A stretch of DNA of 64,000 nt from Rhizobium sp. PDO1-076 (GTDB lineage Bacteria; Pseudomonadota; Alphaproteobacteria; Rhizobiales; Rhizobiaceae). Of the stretch, positions 36,690 through 45,583 are shown one piece after another. Positions within the stretch are counted from its first letter, which is position 1, and the number at the start of each line of letters is the position of its first letter. The position numbers were made by a program, and so were the translations under genes. Under the pieces are notes generated by a model. It was not told where the DNA came from and ran no database searches. It saw only the letters and a program-made list of their open reading frames with translations. The stretch is from NCBI RefSeq assembly GCF_000247475.1, contig NZ_AHZC01000419.1, positions 28,010 through 92,009 of the forward strand. Direction: 5' to 3'.

Positions 36690-36748
36690 CCGGTCTATTT
36701 AGCCATTTGTTTAACGTGGCTGCAAGCCGACCGGCCAAATCACCACGG
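36690..36748 (-). promoter_or_regulatory. SAM-II (SAM-alpha) riboswitch of metZ
   Basis: On the minus strand the order of conserved blocks is that of SAM-II: P1 5' CGTGG, TGATTT, a loop with CCGGTC, TTGCAG, P1 3' CCACG, TTAAA, GCTAAA and GACCGG. P1 (CGTGG/CCACG) closes perfectly, and the pseudoknot helix P2 forms from CCGGTC and GACCGG. P2 formation on SAM binding would sequester GACCGG, free AAACCGGTC and allow the terminator at 36650-36680 to form. Confidence 0.92.
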
Positions 36749-36829
36749 GATAAGCTTGCCATACGCCGAAGCTGGACTTGCGTCAATTCCTCGGGTTTGG
36801 TTTTGTCGGCCCCAAACAGGATAGAGAAA

Positions 36830-37927
36830 ATGAGCAGTAAACCCGGGATATTGTCGGATCGCGCCATCGGCACGCTGTTTGGCACCGATCGGCTGAAAAG
36901 CGAGGTCATGCTGGATCATGATCAGATCCAGCCGGCAAGCCTGGACCTGCGCCTCGGCGGCAAGGCGATCCGTGTGCGCGCCAGCTTCATGCCGGGCCGG
37001 GGCCATACCGTGGCCGACAAGCTCGAGCGCCTGACCCTGCACGAGATCGATCTGGAAAACGGTGCCGTGCTCGAGACCGGCTGCGTCTACATCGTGCCTT
37101 TGATGGAAAGCCTCGATCTGCCGGCCGAGATCTCGGCCTCGGCCAATCCGAAAAGTTCGACCGGCCGTCTCGATATCTTCACCCGCGTCATGGTCGATTA
37201 CGCCCAGGAATTCGACAAGGTGCCGGCCGGCTACAAGGGGCCGCTCTATCTCGAAATCTCGCCGCGCACCTTCCCGATCATCGTCCGTCGCGGTTCGCGC
37301 CTGTCGCAGATCCGTTTCCGCGTCGGCCATGCCCTCCTCGGCGAAAGCGAACTGCTCGACCTGCACAGAGCCGACACGCTGGTCGCCAGCGACATGCCGA
37401 ATGTCTCGGGCGGCGGTATCGCCCTGTCGATCGATCTCAAGGGGTCCGGCCCGCAAGGTCTGATCGGCTATCGCGGCAAGCACCATACCTCGGTCATCGA
37501 TGTCGATCTGAAGGGCGCCCATGAAGTCCTCGATTTCTGGGAACCGCTTTATAGCCGCGGCGCCGACGAACTGATCCTCGATCCGGACGAATTCTATATC
37601 CTCGTCTCCAACGAAGCCGTCCACGTGCCGCCGCTCTATGCGGCCGAGATGACGCCCTACGATCCACTGGTCGGCGAGTTCCGCGTCCACTATGCCGGCT
37701 TCTTCGATCCCGGCTTCGGCCATGCACCGGCCGGCGGCTCCGGCAGCCGCGCGGTTCTCGAAGTGCGCAGCCACGAAGTGCCTTTCATCCTCGAGCACGG
37801 TCAGGTCATCGGTCGCCTCGTCTATGAGCGCATGCAGGAGCGCCCCGAAGGCCTCTACGGCACCGGCCTCGGTTCCAACTACCAGGCGCAGGGCCTCAAG
37901 CTGTCGAAACACTTCCGCCTGCCATAA
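36830..37927 (+). CDS. dcd: 2'-deoxycytidine 5'-triphosphate deaminase, long fused form
   Basis: The 365-residue protein makes dUTP from dCTP. It is twice the length of E. coli Dcd: an N-terminal dCTP-deaminase/dUTPase-like half (PASLDLRLGGKAIRV, ISASANPKSSTGRLDIFTRV) and a C-terminal half of the same fold (EFRVHYAGFFDPGFG, RSHEVPFILEHGQVIGRLVYERM). This fused form is the usual one in alphaproteobacteria. The ATG at 36830 follows AGAGAA; its promoter overlaps the divergent metZ leader. Confidence 0.92.
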   Translation: MSSKPGILSDRAIGTLFGTDRLKSEVMLDHDQIQPASLDLRLGGKAIRVRASFMPGRGHTVADKLERLTLHEIDLENGAVLETGCVYIVPLMESLDLPAEISASANPKSSTGRLDIFTRVMVDYAQEFDKVPAGYKGPLYLEISPRTFPIIVRRGSRLSQIRFRVGHALLGESELLDLHRADTLVASDMPNVSGGGIALSIDLKGSGPQGLIGYRGKHHTSVIDVDLKGAHEVLDFWEPLYSRGADELILDPDEFYILVSNEAVHVPPLYAAEMTPYDPLVGEFRVHYAGFFDPGFGHAPAGGSGSRAVLEVRSHEVPFILEHGQVIGRLVYERMQERPEGLYGTGLGSNYQAQGLKLSKHFRLP

Positions 37928-37993
37928 GTGACACCGTTTCTGCGAGACCGGCGCTTGACAGCGCCGGTGAACTGTTGGATTCCTCCCCCTGTC

Positions 37994-38067
37994 GCGGGTG
38001 TAGCTCAATGGTAGAGCAGCAGCTTCCCAAGCTGAATACGAGGGTTCGATTCCCTTCACCCGCTCCA
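37994..38067 (+). tRNA. tRNA-Gly (anticodon CCC)
   Basis: The gene begins GCGGGTGTAGCTCAATGG and ends CACCCGCTCCA with encoded CCA. The anticodon loop TTCCCAA gives CCC for GGG codons, and the T arm has GGTTCGATTCC. Length is 74 nt. Confidence 0.95.
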
Positions 38068-38185
38068 GCCTGCTCTCACGAATATTCCTGATCGACACTG
38101 TGTCACCCTTTGGCCGTGGCATCAGTGCGTTCCACTGTCTGCAATTTGCTGTATGCAACGTCATGGAGACACAAAGAGAGAAACC

Positions 38186-39745
38186 ATGACCAGCGGCCTG
38201 CACCACATCACCGCCATCACCCGCAAGATCCAGGCGAATGTCGATTTTTATCTCGGCTTTCTGGGACTTCGGCTGGTCAAGCGTACCGGCGGTTTCGAGG
38301 ATGCCGCCCAGCTTCATCTGTTCTATGGCGATGCGACCGCCAGTGCCGGTTCGCTGGTGTCTTTCCTCGCCTGGGAAGACGGCGCACCTGGACGGGTCGG
38401 CCATGGTGCGCCCAGCGAGATTTCCTTTGCCATCGAAGCGTCGGCCATCGGCTTCTGGCTGACACGGGCCCTGCAGTTCGGCATCAAGGCGTCCGGCCCG
38501 TCGCTCGAGTTCGGCGAGCCGGTGCTGCGCCTGACCGATCCCGATGGCATCATCGTCAAGCTGGTCGGTGTGGCCGGCCTGATCCCCGGCAAGCCCTGGC
38601 TTGCCCCCGGCATTGCCGCGAAAGACGCCATCATCGGCCTGCGTGGAGCGACGCTTCTCTCCGAGCATCCGGCCGAAACCGCAGGTTTTCTGATCCGCTA
38701 TGGCGATTTTGCCGAAAGCGCTAGCGAAGGTGCCGTGACGCGGCTTGCCTCCGGCGCCGGCCAGATCATCGATATCCGCGATGTCACGGGTTTTTGGCCC
38801 GCTATCCCCGGCACGGGCATGATCGACCATATCGCGCTGCGTCTGCCCGATCAGGCCGGTGTCGACCGGCAGGCTTTGAGCTTGGTCGCCGAAGGCCACG
38901 GCAATATCAATGTGCATGACCGGAAATATTTCTATTCGCTCTATGTGCGCGAGCCCGCTGGCAGCCTGATCGAACTGGCCAGCGACGGCCCGGGCTTCGA
39001 TGTCGATGAGCCGATGGACCGTCTCGGCGAACAGCTGTTCATCCCCGAACATTTCAAGCTGGCCAATGAAGACATTACGCCCATGCTGCCGCAATTCGGC
39101 CTGCCCGGCGAGCCGCGCATCATCTATCGCGATCTGCCCTTTGTTCACCGCCTGCATGAGCCGGAGATGGCCGATGGATCGACCCTGATCCTCCTGCATG
39201 GCACGGGTGGCAACGAAGCCGACCTGCTGCCCTTCGGCCGCAAGCTTGGCCCGGATGCGCTTTTGATCGGCCTGCGCGGCCGCTCCACCGAGGAGGGCGT
39301 CGCTCGTTTCTTCCGGCGTTTCTCCGAGCTCACCTTCGACCAGAAGGACATCCGCTCGGAGGCCGAAGCCCTGTCCGCCTTTGTTGACGACGCCGTGCCC
39401 GCCTATGATCTCGACAGGCAGGACCTGACCTTAATCGGCTATTCGAACGGTGCCAATATGCTGGCCGCCGCCATGCTGCTCCATCCGGGTATTGCGACCA
39501 CTTCCGTGCTTCTGCGCCCGATGCGGGTGCTGGAGGAAACCCCGGACGTGCGGCTGCCCGGCAGTCGCGTTCTGATCGTGTCCGGAAAGGAAGACCCTTA
39601 TGCCGAACATGCGCTGGCGCTCGCAGACCAGCTGCGCTCGGTTGGCGCCAAGGTCAGCCACCGCGTCATTCCGGCCGGCCACGCCCTCGTGGCTGCGGAC
39701 ATCGACGTCGCCCAGGAATGGCTTGCGGACGGTGCGCAGGCCTGA
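38186..39745 (+). CDS. Fusion of MhqO-type ring-cleaving dioxygenase and MhqD-type carboxylesterase
   Basis: The 519-residue protein joins two enzymes. Residues 1-about 300 hold two vicinal-oxygen-chelate domains of the PcpA/LinE/MhqO dioxygenase type, with metal ligands in LHHITAI, MIDHIALRL and LIELASDGPGF. Residues from about 330 hold an alpha/beta hydrolase of the MhqD/phospholipase-carboxylesterase type with a complete triad: serine in GYSNGANM, aspartate in VSGKEDPY, histidine in PAGHAL. In Bacillus subtilis MhqO and MhqD are separate products of a quinone-induced regulon. AGAGAGAAACC precedes the ATG at 38186; the upstream ATG at 38153 is less likely. The stop codon is clean and both halves look intact. 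Confidence 0.85.
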   Translation: MTSGLHHITAITRKIQANVDFYLGFLGLRLVKRTGGFEDAAQLHLFYGDATASAGSLVSFLAWEDGAPGRVGHGAPSEISFAIEASAIGFWLTRALQFGIKASGPSLEFGEPVLRLTDPDGIIVKLVGVAGLIPGKPWLAPGIAAKDAIIGLRGATLLSEHPAETAGFLIRYGDFAESASEGAVTRLASGAGQIIDIRDVTGFWPAIPGTGMIDHIALRLPDQAGVDRQALSLVAEGHGNINVHDRKYFYSLYVREPAGSLIELASDGPGFDVDEPMDRLGEQLFIPEHFKLANEDITPMLPQFGLPGEPRIIYRDLPFVHRLHEPEMADGSTLILLHGTGGNEADLLPFGRKLGPDALLIGLRGRSTEEGVARFFRRFSELTFDQKDIRSEAEALSAFVDDAVPAYDLDRQDLTLIGYSNGANMLAAAMLLHPGIATTSVLLRPMRVLEETPDVRLPGSRVLIVSGKEDPYAEHALALADQLRSVGAKVSHRVIPAGHALVAADIDVAQEWLADGAQA

Positions 39746-39794
39746 ATGTATCCGCAACGGTCAGCCCGCGGCGCCAGTGTCTGACGCGATCCGA

Positions 39795-41768
39795 TCACGC
39801 CGCAAATACTGCGCCCTGTCCGTCGATCCTGGCGTTTGGCGCCAAGCTGCGCGACGGCAGATGCGGTGTCTTGCTCCAGTAGAACGGCCTGAGGCGAAGC
39901 TCGATCACGGCCTTCCACGCCGCAATCGAAATCGCCATCCAGTAGACCGGGATATACAGCCAGCAGCGGCCCAGACTGCTTTTTTCGCGCGGGCTCATCG
40001 GCATCGAGCCGGAGACATAAAACACGGCATAACTGCCGAGAATGTTGACCATGTCGATCGCCAGCATCACCTTGGTAAAGGCAGAGCTGTCGCTTGCCGG
40101 TGATTGCAGCATCGACAGCACCGACAGGGTGATGAAGCTGAGAAGTGCAGGGTGACTGAGCGCCGAGATCAGCATGCCACCGATCAGCAACTGGAAGACG
40201 AAGAAGGGCATGGGGCGCATCTCCCGCATCGTCCGGCGCGGATTGCGCATCAACACAAGCCAGGTCTGCAGCCAACCCTTGTACCAGCGTGTCCGTTGCC
40301 CGAGCCAGACCGGAAACCGTGTCGGCGCATCCTCCAGTGTCGGCAGCGTTAGGGTGGCTACCTCGTAGCCCATGCGATTGAGCCGCATGCCGAGATCGGC
40401 GTCTTCTGTGACGTTGAACGGATCCTATCCGCCGCAGCCGGTGAGGGCTGCGGTGCGAAAATGGTTGGAGGTGCCGCCCAGCGGGAGTGGCATGCGATAG
40501 AAGCCCAGCGCCGGCAACAGACGTCGAAACAGTGCCGCATATTCCAGCGCAAAGACCGCGCTCAGCCAGCTTTCCCCGCCATTGGCGATCACCAGCGGCG
40601 ACTGCAGGCAGGCGAGCTTGTCCGAACTCAGGCGGAACCGGTGATAGGCCTCGCGCAACTGCTGCGGATGCGGCCTGTCCTCGGCGTCGTAGATGGTGAT
40701 GAACTCGCCGCGTGCACCCGCCAGCGCATAGGTCAGCGCTTTGGGCTTGGTGCGCGGCTGCATTGCCGGGACTTCCACCACTTCGAAATGCGGTCCCGGA
40801 CGAACCTTTGCGATTGCGGCCAGCGTCTCCAGGTCGTCAGCCTCGCAAACGAGCTTGATATCGAGCCGGCTGCGCGGCCAGTCGATCTCGTCCAGTGCCG
40901 CGATCAGCTGTGGCACAACCGCCGCCTCGCGGTAGATCGCCACCATCACGCTATAGATCGGCAGGGCCATGTCGGCGCTTTGCAGCATGGTCTCGTGCTC
41001 CGAGCCGTGGCGACGGGTATGCGCCAGGACGGCAAGCCGCAACATCAATCCACCGAGATGGAAAAGCGACAGGATCAGATGCAGGATAATCATGAGTAGT
41101 TGCGGCGCCAGCGCCAGCAGCATCAGCAGCCCGCTGATCAGCAGCCCGGCGGAAAAGCCCTGGTCGCCGGTCACCACCGTGCGCGCCGAAAGCGGCTGTG
41201 TCGCCTGGAACAGCCCGTGCACGGCGACCCGACCGCGTCGTTCGCCGCCGGCCTTCCACACCGCCCGTCGGATCGCGGAGGGAGTGGTGATCACGATCGT
41301 CTCGCCAAGGCAGGCGCTACGCTTCACCCGCGACGCCAGGCCTTCGATATGGGTAATTTTCGGCACAAGCGCGATCACCGGTGCCCGGCCGTTGCAATGC
41401 AACCGTACCAGGGTCGGTTCCTTCAGCTGGCAGTCCAGCGCCGGGCCGTCATTGATCATTCCGTCGGGAATCTCCGCGACAAACGGCAATCCAGCCATGC
41501 GTGCCAGCCCGCCGTAATAGGCTTCCTCGTCGATGGCCCCCGATGCGAGCACCTCGGTTTCGATACTGGTCCCAGTTACCGCAGCGCGCTGCGCCATGCA
41601 GGCGATCAACGGCTTGGAGATGCCGAGTGCCTTCAGCAGAAGGGCCTCATGGCGAAACCTGGCAAAGTCTCGCGTCCGCGCCGCGCTGACTGCGCCTCGC
41701 TCTGAACGGCCCGTGTCTGGCAATCGGTGCGCGACAAGCCGCGCGAACCCATATTCCCTCGTCCACAT
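39795..41768 (-). pseudogene. GT2 glycosyltransferase interrupted by an in-frame amber codon
   Basis: Read from 41768, the frame encodes an N-terminal GSPII_E/MshEN-like region, two membrane helices (around LLISGLLMLLALAPQLLMIILHLILSLFHLGGLMLRL, read as two spans), and a family-2 glycosyltransferase domain with the acceptor/metal acidic motifs YDAEDRP and TEDADLG and the processivity-type motif QRTRW, then C-terminal helices. A TAG at 40425-40427 falls between LTGCGG and DPFNVTEDADLG in the same frame. Related enzymes have Trp here (GGWDPFNVTEDADLG), so a single TGG-to-TAG change explains it. The product would lose the QxxRW region and be inactive unless the codon is read through. No other damage is visible, suggesting a recent mutation or a sequencing error. 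The start at 41768 is tentative. Confidence 0.8.
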
Positions 41769-41823
41769 GAACCTGATACACGTCACCGACCACAGATGAC
41801 GTCCCCAATGACCCCGGTATGTG

Positions 41824-42738
41824 ATGATACGGATACGCGCAGAAGTTACATCCCTAGATTTATATGGGTTGTGTTCCTGGCTTTGTCGATTTTCCCTGCT
41901 TATGCTCGTCATGCTTGGAGCACCCGTTCATGCGCAGGCCCCTGCCACGCAGGCTCAAAGTGAATCGACGGGCGATCTGCCGGTGCTCTTCGATGCCCGC
42001 GAACGACTGGCGCGGCCGGACGTCAACGAGATCCTGCGCCTGCGCTTCCTGACCACGACGGATTTTCCGCCCTTCAATTTCACCGATCAGACCGGCCGGC
42101 TGGCTGGTTTCCACATCGATCTCGCCCGCGCATTGTGCGCCGAACTCGGCCTGGAGGCGAAATGCCAGATCCAGGCGCTTCCCTATGCGCAGTTGCAGGA
42201 GGCGCTGGAAGCCGGTCAGGGTGATGCGGTTCTGGCCGGTGTGGCGGTCACGGCGGCCCTCCGCCAGCGTTTCGTCTTCAGCCGGCCCTATATGCTCCTG
42301 CCGGCGCGGTTCATCCGCCATCGCGATACGCAATTGCCCCGCCAGGACGCCGCCTCCCTGTTCGGTCGTCCCGTCGGCGTGCTGACCGGTACGGCGCATG
42401 AGGCGATGCTGAAAGCCTTCTTCCCCGACATCAAGCCTGTGACATTTGAAACCCGCGAGACGCTGCTGTCGGCGCTGAAGGATAAGAAGATCGACGCCGC
42501 CTTTGCCGATGCCCTGCAACTGTCCTTCTGGACGCAGAGCCCGGCGGCCGGCAATTGCTGTATGCTGTTTGACGGCCCTTACCTGTCGGAAAGGTTTCTC
42601 GGCGAGGGCATGACCATCATGCTCGGCCCGCAGGGCGGCACGCTGGCCGCAGCCCTCGACAGCGCACTTGCGGCCCTGTCGCGTGATGGCCGGCTGGAAG
42701 AGATCTATCTGCGCTACTTCCCCTCCGGCCTCTATTGA
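41824..42738 (+). CDS. Family-3 periplasmic substrate-binding protein
   Basis: The 304-residue protein has an N-terminal hydrophobic signal segment ending ...LGAPVHAQA and a solute-binding domain of the amino-acid type (LRFLTTTDFPPFNFTDQTGRLAGFHIDLARALCAELG, then KIDAAFADALQLSFW and GMTIMLGPQGGTLAAALDSALAAL, all family-typical). There is no adjacent permease or ATPase, so it may be an orphan binding protein or part of a sensor. It is divergent from the broken glycosyltransferase gene by 55 bp. The exact start is uncertain (GTG at 41821 and ATG at 41824 are adjacent). Confidence 0.78.
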   Translation: MIRIRAEVTSLDLYGLCSWLCRFSLLMLVMLGAPVHAQAPATQAQSESTGDLPVLFDARERLARPDVNEILRLRFLTTTDFPPFNFTDQTGRLAGFHIDLARALCAELGLEAKCQIQALPYAQLQEALEAGQGDAVLAGVAVTAALRQRFVFSRPYMLLPARFIRHRDTQLPRQDAASLFGRPVGVLTGTAHEAMLKAFFPDIKPVTFETRETLLSALKDKKIDAAFADALQLSFWTQSPAAGNCCMLFDGPYLSERFLGEGMTIMLGPQGGTLAAALDSALAALSRDGRLEEIYLRYFPSGLY

Positions 42739-42754
42739 GGCCGGCCGGCTGACA

Positions 42755-43168
42755 TCAGGCCGGGCGATAGCGCGCCGCCGCACTCCGCTCGATCGCCGCG
42801 CATACCAGCTTGTCGAGCTTCAGGCGGCTGCGCAGCAGTTCCAGCAGCCGCAATTCCTCGGAGCGGATCGCAAGATCCACCGCCGTGATCTCGACGGCAA
42901 GCGCATAGGCGGTCTCGTACAGCCGCTCCGGCAAGGCGTCGCGAACGGTTTCAAGCGCGACATCCAGCCCCTCCGGCCCGTTGAGGATCTCCGCACATCG
43001 CTGTGATACCGCGATCAGTCGATCCTTGTCGAAATCGCCAAAGACCGGAAGGATGTCGATCAACTGGCCGATCCTGCGCAGCTCCTTTTCCGCCATGGCA
43101 TTGTCGACGGCCGAAGCCATCACCATGACAAAGACGAGCGCTTCTTCGGAGGAGACGTGGTTTTGCAT
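42755..43168 (-). CDS. TerB-like (tellurite-resistance family) protein
   Basis: The 137-residue helical protein resembles the TerB/DjlA-N family: EEALVFVMVMASAVDNAMAEKELRRIGQL, then YALAVEITAVDLAIRSEELRLLELLRSRL. Acidic residues in two repeats could bind a metal. No ter operon is near, and a tellurite role is only a family label. I start at the ATG at 43168. It is convergent with the binding-protein gene. Confidence 0.75.
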   Translation of the reverse strand: MQNHVSSEEALVFVMVMASAVDNAMAEKELRRIGQLIDILPVFGDFDKDRLIAVSQRCAEILNGPEGLDVALETVRDALPERLYETAYALAVEITAVDLAIRSEELRLLELLRSRLKLDKLVCAAIERSAAARYRPA

Positions 43169-43304
43169 GAAGTCTGTGTCCTGTTGGTTTTGGCCAAGAG
43201 TAGGGACTGCATCGGCCGCTTTCAAGGCGCAGCACCCGTCTCGCGTGACTGCGCGCATGACAGACTGCGGTTCTGCGAGCCCCGTAGAGCCGTACAGGCG
43301 AGGC

Positions 43305-44000
43305 TCAGCGGGCGGCGCTGGCGAACAGCCCGATGCCGTCGGTACGCGCCTTTTCGGTCAGCATTGCCAGGCCCGAACCCGCGCGCGCCTCCGCCCAGCC
43401 ATGCTGGGCAAGCCAGGTCGAGACATCCAGCGGGCCGACCCAGCAGCGGGTCTCGATCTCGCCCACCCAATGTTTTTCTGTCGTTTCACAGGCGAGCGAC
43501 CGGTTGCGCAGCAAAAGCCTTTGCTGCGTGCGCGCCACCATGCCGCATGGCCATTCGCCGGCATCGCTCGCCGGACAGTTGCGCTCGAGCGCGGTCGCCT
43601 GGATATCGACGAGCCGTATGCGCTGATCGTCGCCAAATGCCACGATCCCGGCCTGCAGCGAGATCGGCCGCGGCAAAAGCACCACGTCCGGCTTGGCCGC
43701 CACCCGTCTTTCGCTGAACGGTTCGCGGGGCGCCACGCGTTCGAGGTTTTCGGCATTGGCAACGGCTGGCGAGGCAAACACCTCCGGCGCGATCGGCCTG
43801 ACGCTGCGACCCTCGATCTGCGGCGCGACGATGGTCTCGGTTTCCGGCAGCTCCAACTCCGACGGATCCGGCACATCCATGTCTTCGAGATCGTACTCGA
43901 CCGGTTCGTCACGCAGGGAATGGCCGGCAGATGCGACGAGAAGGCCCCAGATCAGGAGGCCGGAGAGTCCGATGGCGAGCGTGATGCCGTTCCGTCGCAT
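43305..44000 (-). CDS. Membrane-anchored SNase-like (thermonuclease-fold) protein
   Basis: The 231-residue protein has one N-terminal TM helix (ITLAIGLSGLLIWGLLVASAG), an acidic/proline-rich linker of about 80 residues, and a C-terminal domain with the SNase-superfamily pattern IRLVDIQA...W.CG..A...LL...LAC.. ending in WAEARAGS and AR.DGIGLF. The arginine and glutamate residues of the SNase active site are not clear to me, so nuclease activity is uncertain. It would face the periplasm. It follows the LexA-like regulator by 12 bp on the same strand and may be cotranscribed with it. Confidence 0.65.
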   Translation of the reverse strand: MRRNGITLAIGLSGLLIWGLLVASAGHSLRDEPVEYDLEDMDVPDPSELELPETETIVAPQIEGRSVRPIAPEVFASPAVANAENLERVAPREPFSERRVAAKPDVVLLPRPISLQAGIVAFGDDQRIRLVDIQATALERNCPASDAGEWPCGMVARTQQRLLLRNRSLACETTEKHWVGEIETRCWVGPLDVSTWLAQHGWAEARAGSGLAMLTEKARTDGIGLFASAAR

Positions 44001-44012
44001 AGGTGCGTTTTC

Positions 44013-44678
44013 CTACTGGCTGGCCCAGATGATCCGCGCCACCCATTCGACATCGTTCATGTCGAGGCTGCGTGGCGGGTGTTCCGGGTTGAGCGATTGC
44101 AAGTCGATGGTCTTGGCGCTTTGCCGGGCCATGATCTTGGCCATGACCTCGCCCTCGCGGGTCTTGACCACCACACGGTCGCCCCGACGCACCTGTGCGC
44201 CCGGCTCGACGATCAGGATGTCGCCGTCGCGGTAGAGCGGCTTCATGCTGTCGCCCTGCACCTCGAGCGCATAGACGCCGGCGCCGCGACCGGGCGGCGA
44301 GGGGAATTCCACCAGGTCCCAGCCCTGGCCGGCGGGAAAGCCGCCATCGTCGAAAAAGCCGCCGGCACCCGCCTGCGCCATGCCGAGCAACGGAATCGAA
44401 CTGGCCTGGGCCGGAAAGGACCCTTGCGGAATCTGGTAACGGCCGGCATCCGGCGAGACATAGCTCATGAACTGGTCGAGGCTTGCGCCGGTCGCATCCA
44501 GCACCTTGGAAATCGATTCCGTCGATGGCCAGCGCATCCGGCCGTCAGCGGCCACGCGTTTGGATTTGTTGAACGAGGTCGGGTCCAGTCCCGCCTTGCG
44601 TGCAAGTCCTGACGGCGTCAGCGAATGCCGCTCGGCAAGGCGGTCAATCGCGGCCCATATGCTGTCGTGCGAAAGCAT
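44013..44678 (-). CDS. HTH regulator with S24 (LexA/CI-type) self-cleaving domain
   Basis: The 221-residue protein has an N-terminal helix-turn-helix (LTPSGLARKAGLDPTSFNKSKR) and a C-terminal S24 peptidase domain with catalytic S144 (VQGDSMKP) and K172 (VVVKTR), and a candidate Ala-Gly cleavage site in GMAQAGAGG near residue 103. It is not LexA itself (different DNA-binding domain) but belongs to the CI-like regulators common in rhizobial chromosomes. Self-cleavage under stress is predicted from the intact dyad. The ATG at 44678 follows GGAGCAGG. There is no prophage around it. Confidence 0.85.
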   Translation of the reverse strand: MLSHDSIWAAIDRLAERHSLTPSGLARKAGLDPTSFNKSKRVAADGRMRWPSTESISKVLDATGASLDQFMSYVSPDAGRYQIPQGSFPAQASSIPLLGMAQAGAGGFFDDGGFPAGQGWDLVEFPSPPGRGAGVYALEVQGDSMKPLYRDGDILIVEPGAQVRRGDRVVVKTREGEVMAKIMARQSAKTIDLQSLNPEHPPRSLDMNDVEWVARIIWASQ

Positions 44679-44808
44679 GATCGCGCCTGCTCCAGGACCG
44701 GATAGGCGGCACACTGCCTGCCCCGGCCAATTCGGCTGGAACAATAAGACAGAGCGTCATCGTAGTAAAGCAAAAAGGAATAAAATCCTTGCGCCCGAAG
44801 GCCGCCCG

Positions 44809-45456
44809 TCAAGCGACCATGGCCATGTTGATCTTGCCGAGCTGGATCACCGCCTGGGTCCGGCTATCCACCTTGAGCTTCAGTAGGATCGCCGAGACAT
44901 GTGCCTTGATGGTCGCTTCCGATACGCCGAGCTCATAGGCGATCTGCTTGTTCAGCAGCCCTTCGCCGAGCATGCCGAGCACCCGGCTCTGCTGCGGCGT
45001 CAGCGTCCTCAGCCGGCTGATCAGGTCGGCAACGTCCGGATCGGTCTCTTGTCCGCCCTGATAGCTTTTCGGCGTCCAGATATCGCCTTCCAGCACACAT
45101 TGGATCGCCGCGCGGATATCGTCGATGCCGGAGGATTTGGAAATGAAACCGGAGGCGCCCAGTTCCAGCGCCCGGCGGATGGTCACCGGGTCGTCGCTGG
45201 CCGAGACGATCACCAGCGGCAGGCTGGCGAATTCGGCGCGCATCGCCATCAGGCCGGAAAAGCCGCTGACACCCGGCATGGCAAGATCCAGCAGCATCAG
45301 GTCGGCATCGGGATGGGCAGTTGCCGCAGCCCGCGCCGCTTCGAAATCGCCGGCCTCGATGATCGTCTGGGTGCCGTCGATGCCGGTCACGGCCTGGCGC
45401 AGGGCGCCGCGAAACAGTGGGTGGTCATCGGCAATAATTAAAGTGGATGCAGCCAT
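44809..45456 (-). CDS. LuxR/NarL-type response regulator
   Basis: The 215-residue protein has a receiver with phospho-acceptor D57 (LMLLDLAMPG) and a C-terminal LuxR-type helix-turn-helix (LTPQQSRVLGMLGEGLLNKQIAYELGVSEATIKAHVSAILLKL). The start at 45456 follows GGGAGCTTTGAC; the ATG at 45474 lies upstream of this site. No kinase is adjacent, so its partner is unknown. Confidence 0.9.
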   Translation of the reverse strand: MAASTLIIADDHPLFRGALRQAVTGIDGTQTIIEAGDFEAARAAATAHPDADLMLLDLAMPGVSGFSGLMAMRAEFASLPLVIVSASDDPVTIRRALELGASGFISKSSGIDDIRAAIQCVLEGDIWTPKSYQGGQETDPDVADLISRLRTLTPQQSRVLGMLGEGLLNKQIAYELGVSEATIKAHVSAILLKLKVDSRTQAVIQLGKINMAMVA

Positions 45457-45583
45457 GTCAAAGCTCCCTCCCAAGAGCTGTGTCAGCTATTGCGCAACGC
45501 GCCTGTCTTCTTTTAGCGCTTGCTGCGCCACTAGACAATGCCAATAGGCGAGGCAGCGGCGCTATCGGTGTGTATGCACTGCG

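Noticed and set aside
36740..39199. An 819-codon minus-strand frame opposite dcd, tRNA-Gly and the dioxygenase fusion
   Set aside because: It crosses a tRNA gene, has no recognisable domain and mirrors the codon pattern of the real plus-strand genes.
40389..40427. A frameshift in the glycosyltransferase gene
   Set aside because: The two open parts are in the same frame (the distance between them is a multiple of three); the break is a single TAG codon, not an insertion or deletion.
42755..43168. A tellurite-resistance operon
   Set aside because: Only a single TerB-like gene is present; no terA, terC, terD or terZ homologue is nearby.
44013..44678. A prophage repressor marking a prophage
   Set aside because: The S24 regulator has no phage genes nearby; all neighbours are ordinary chromosomal genes.
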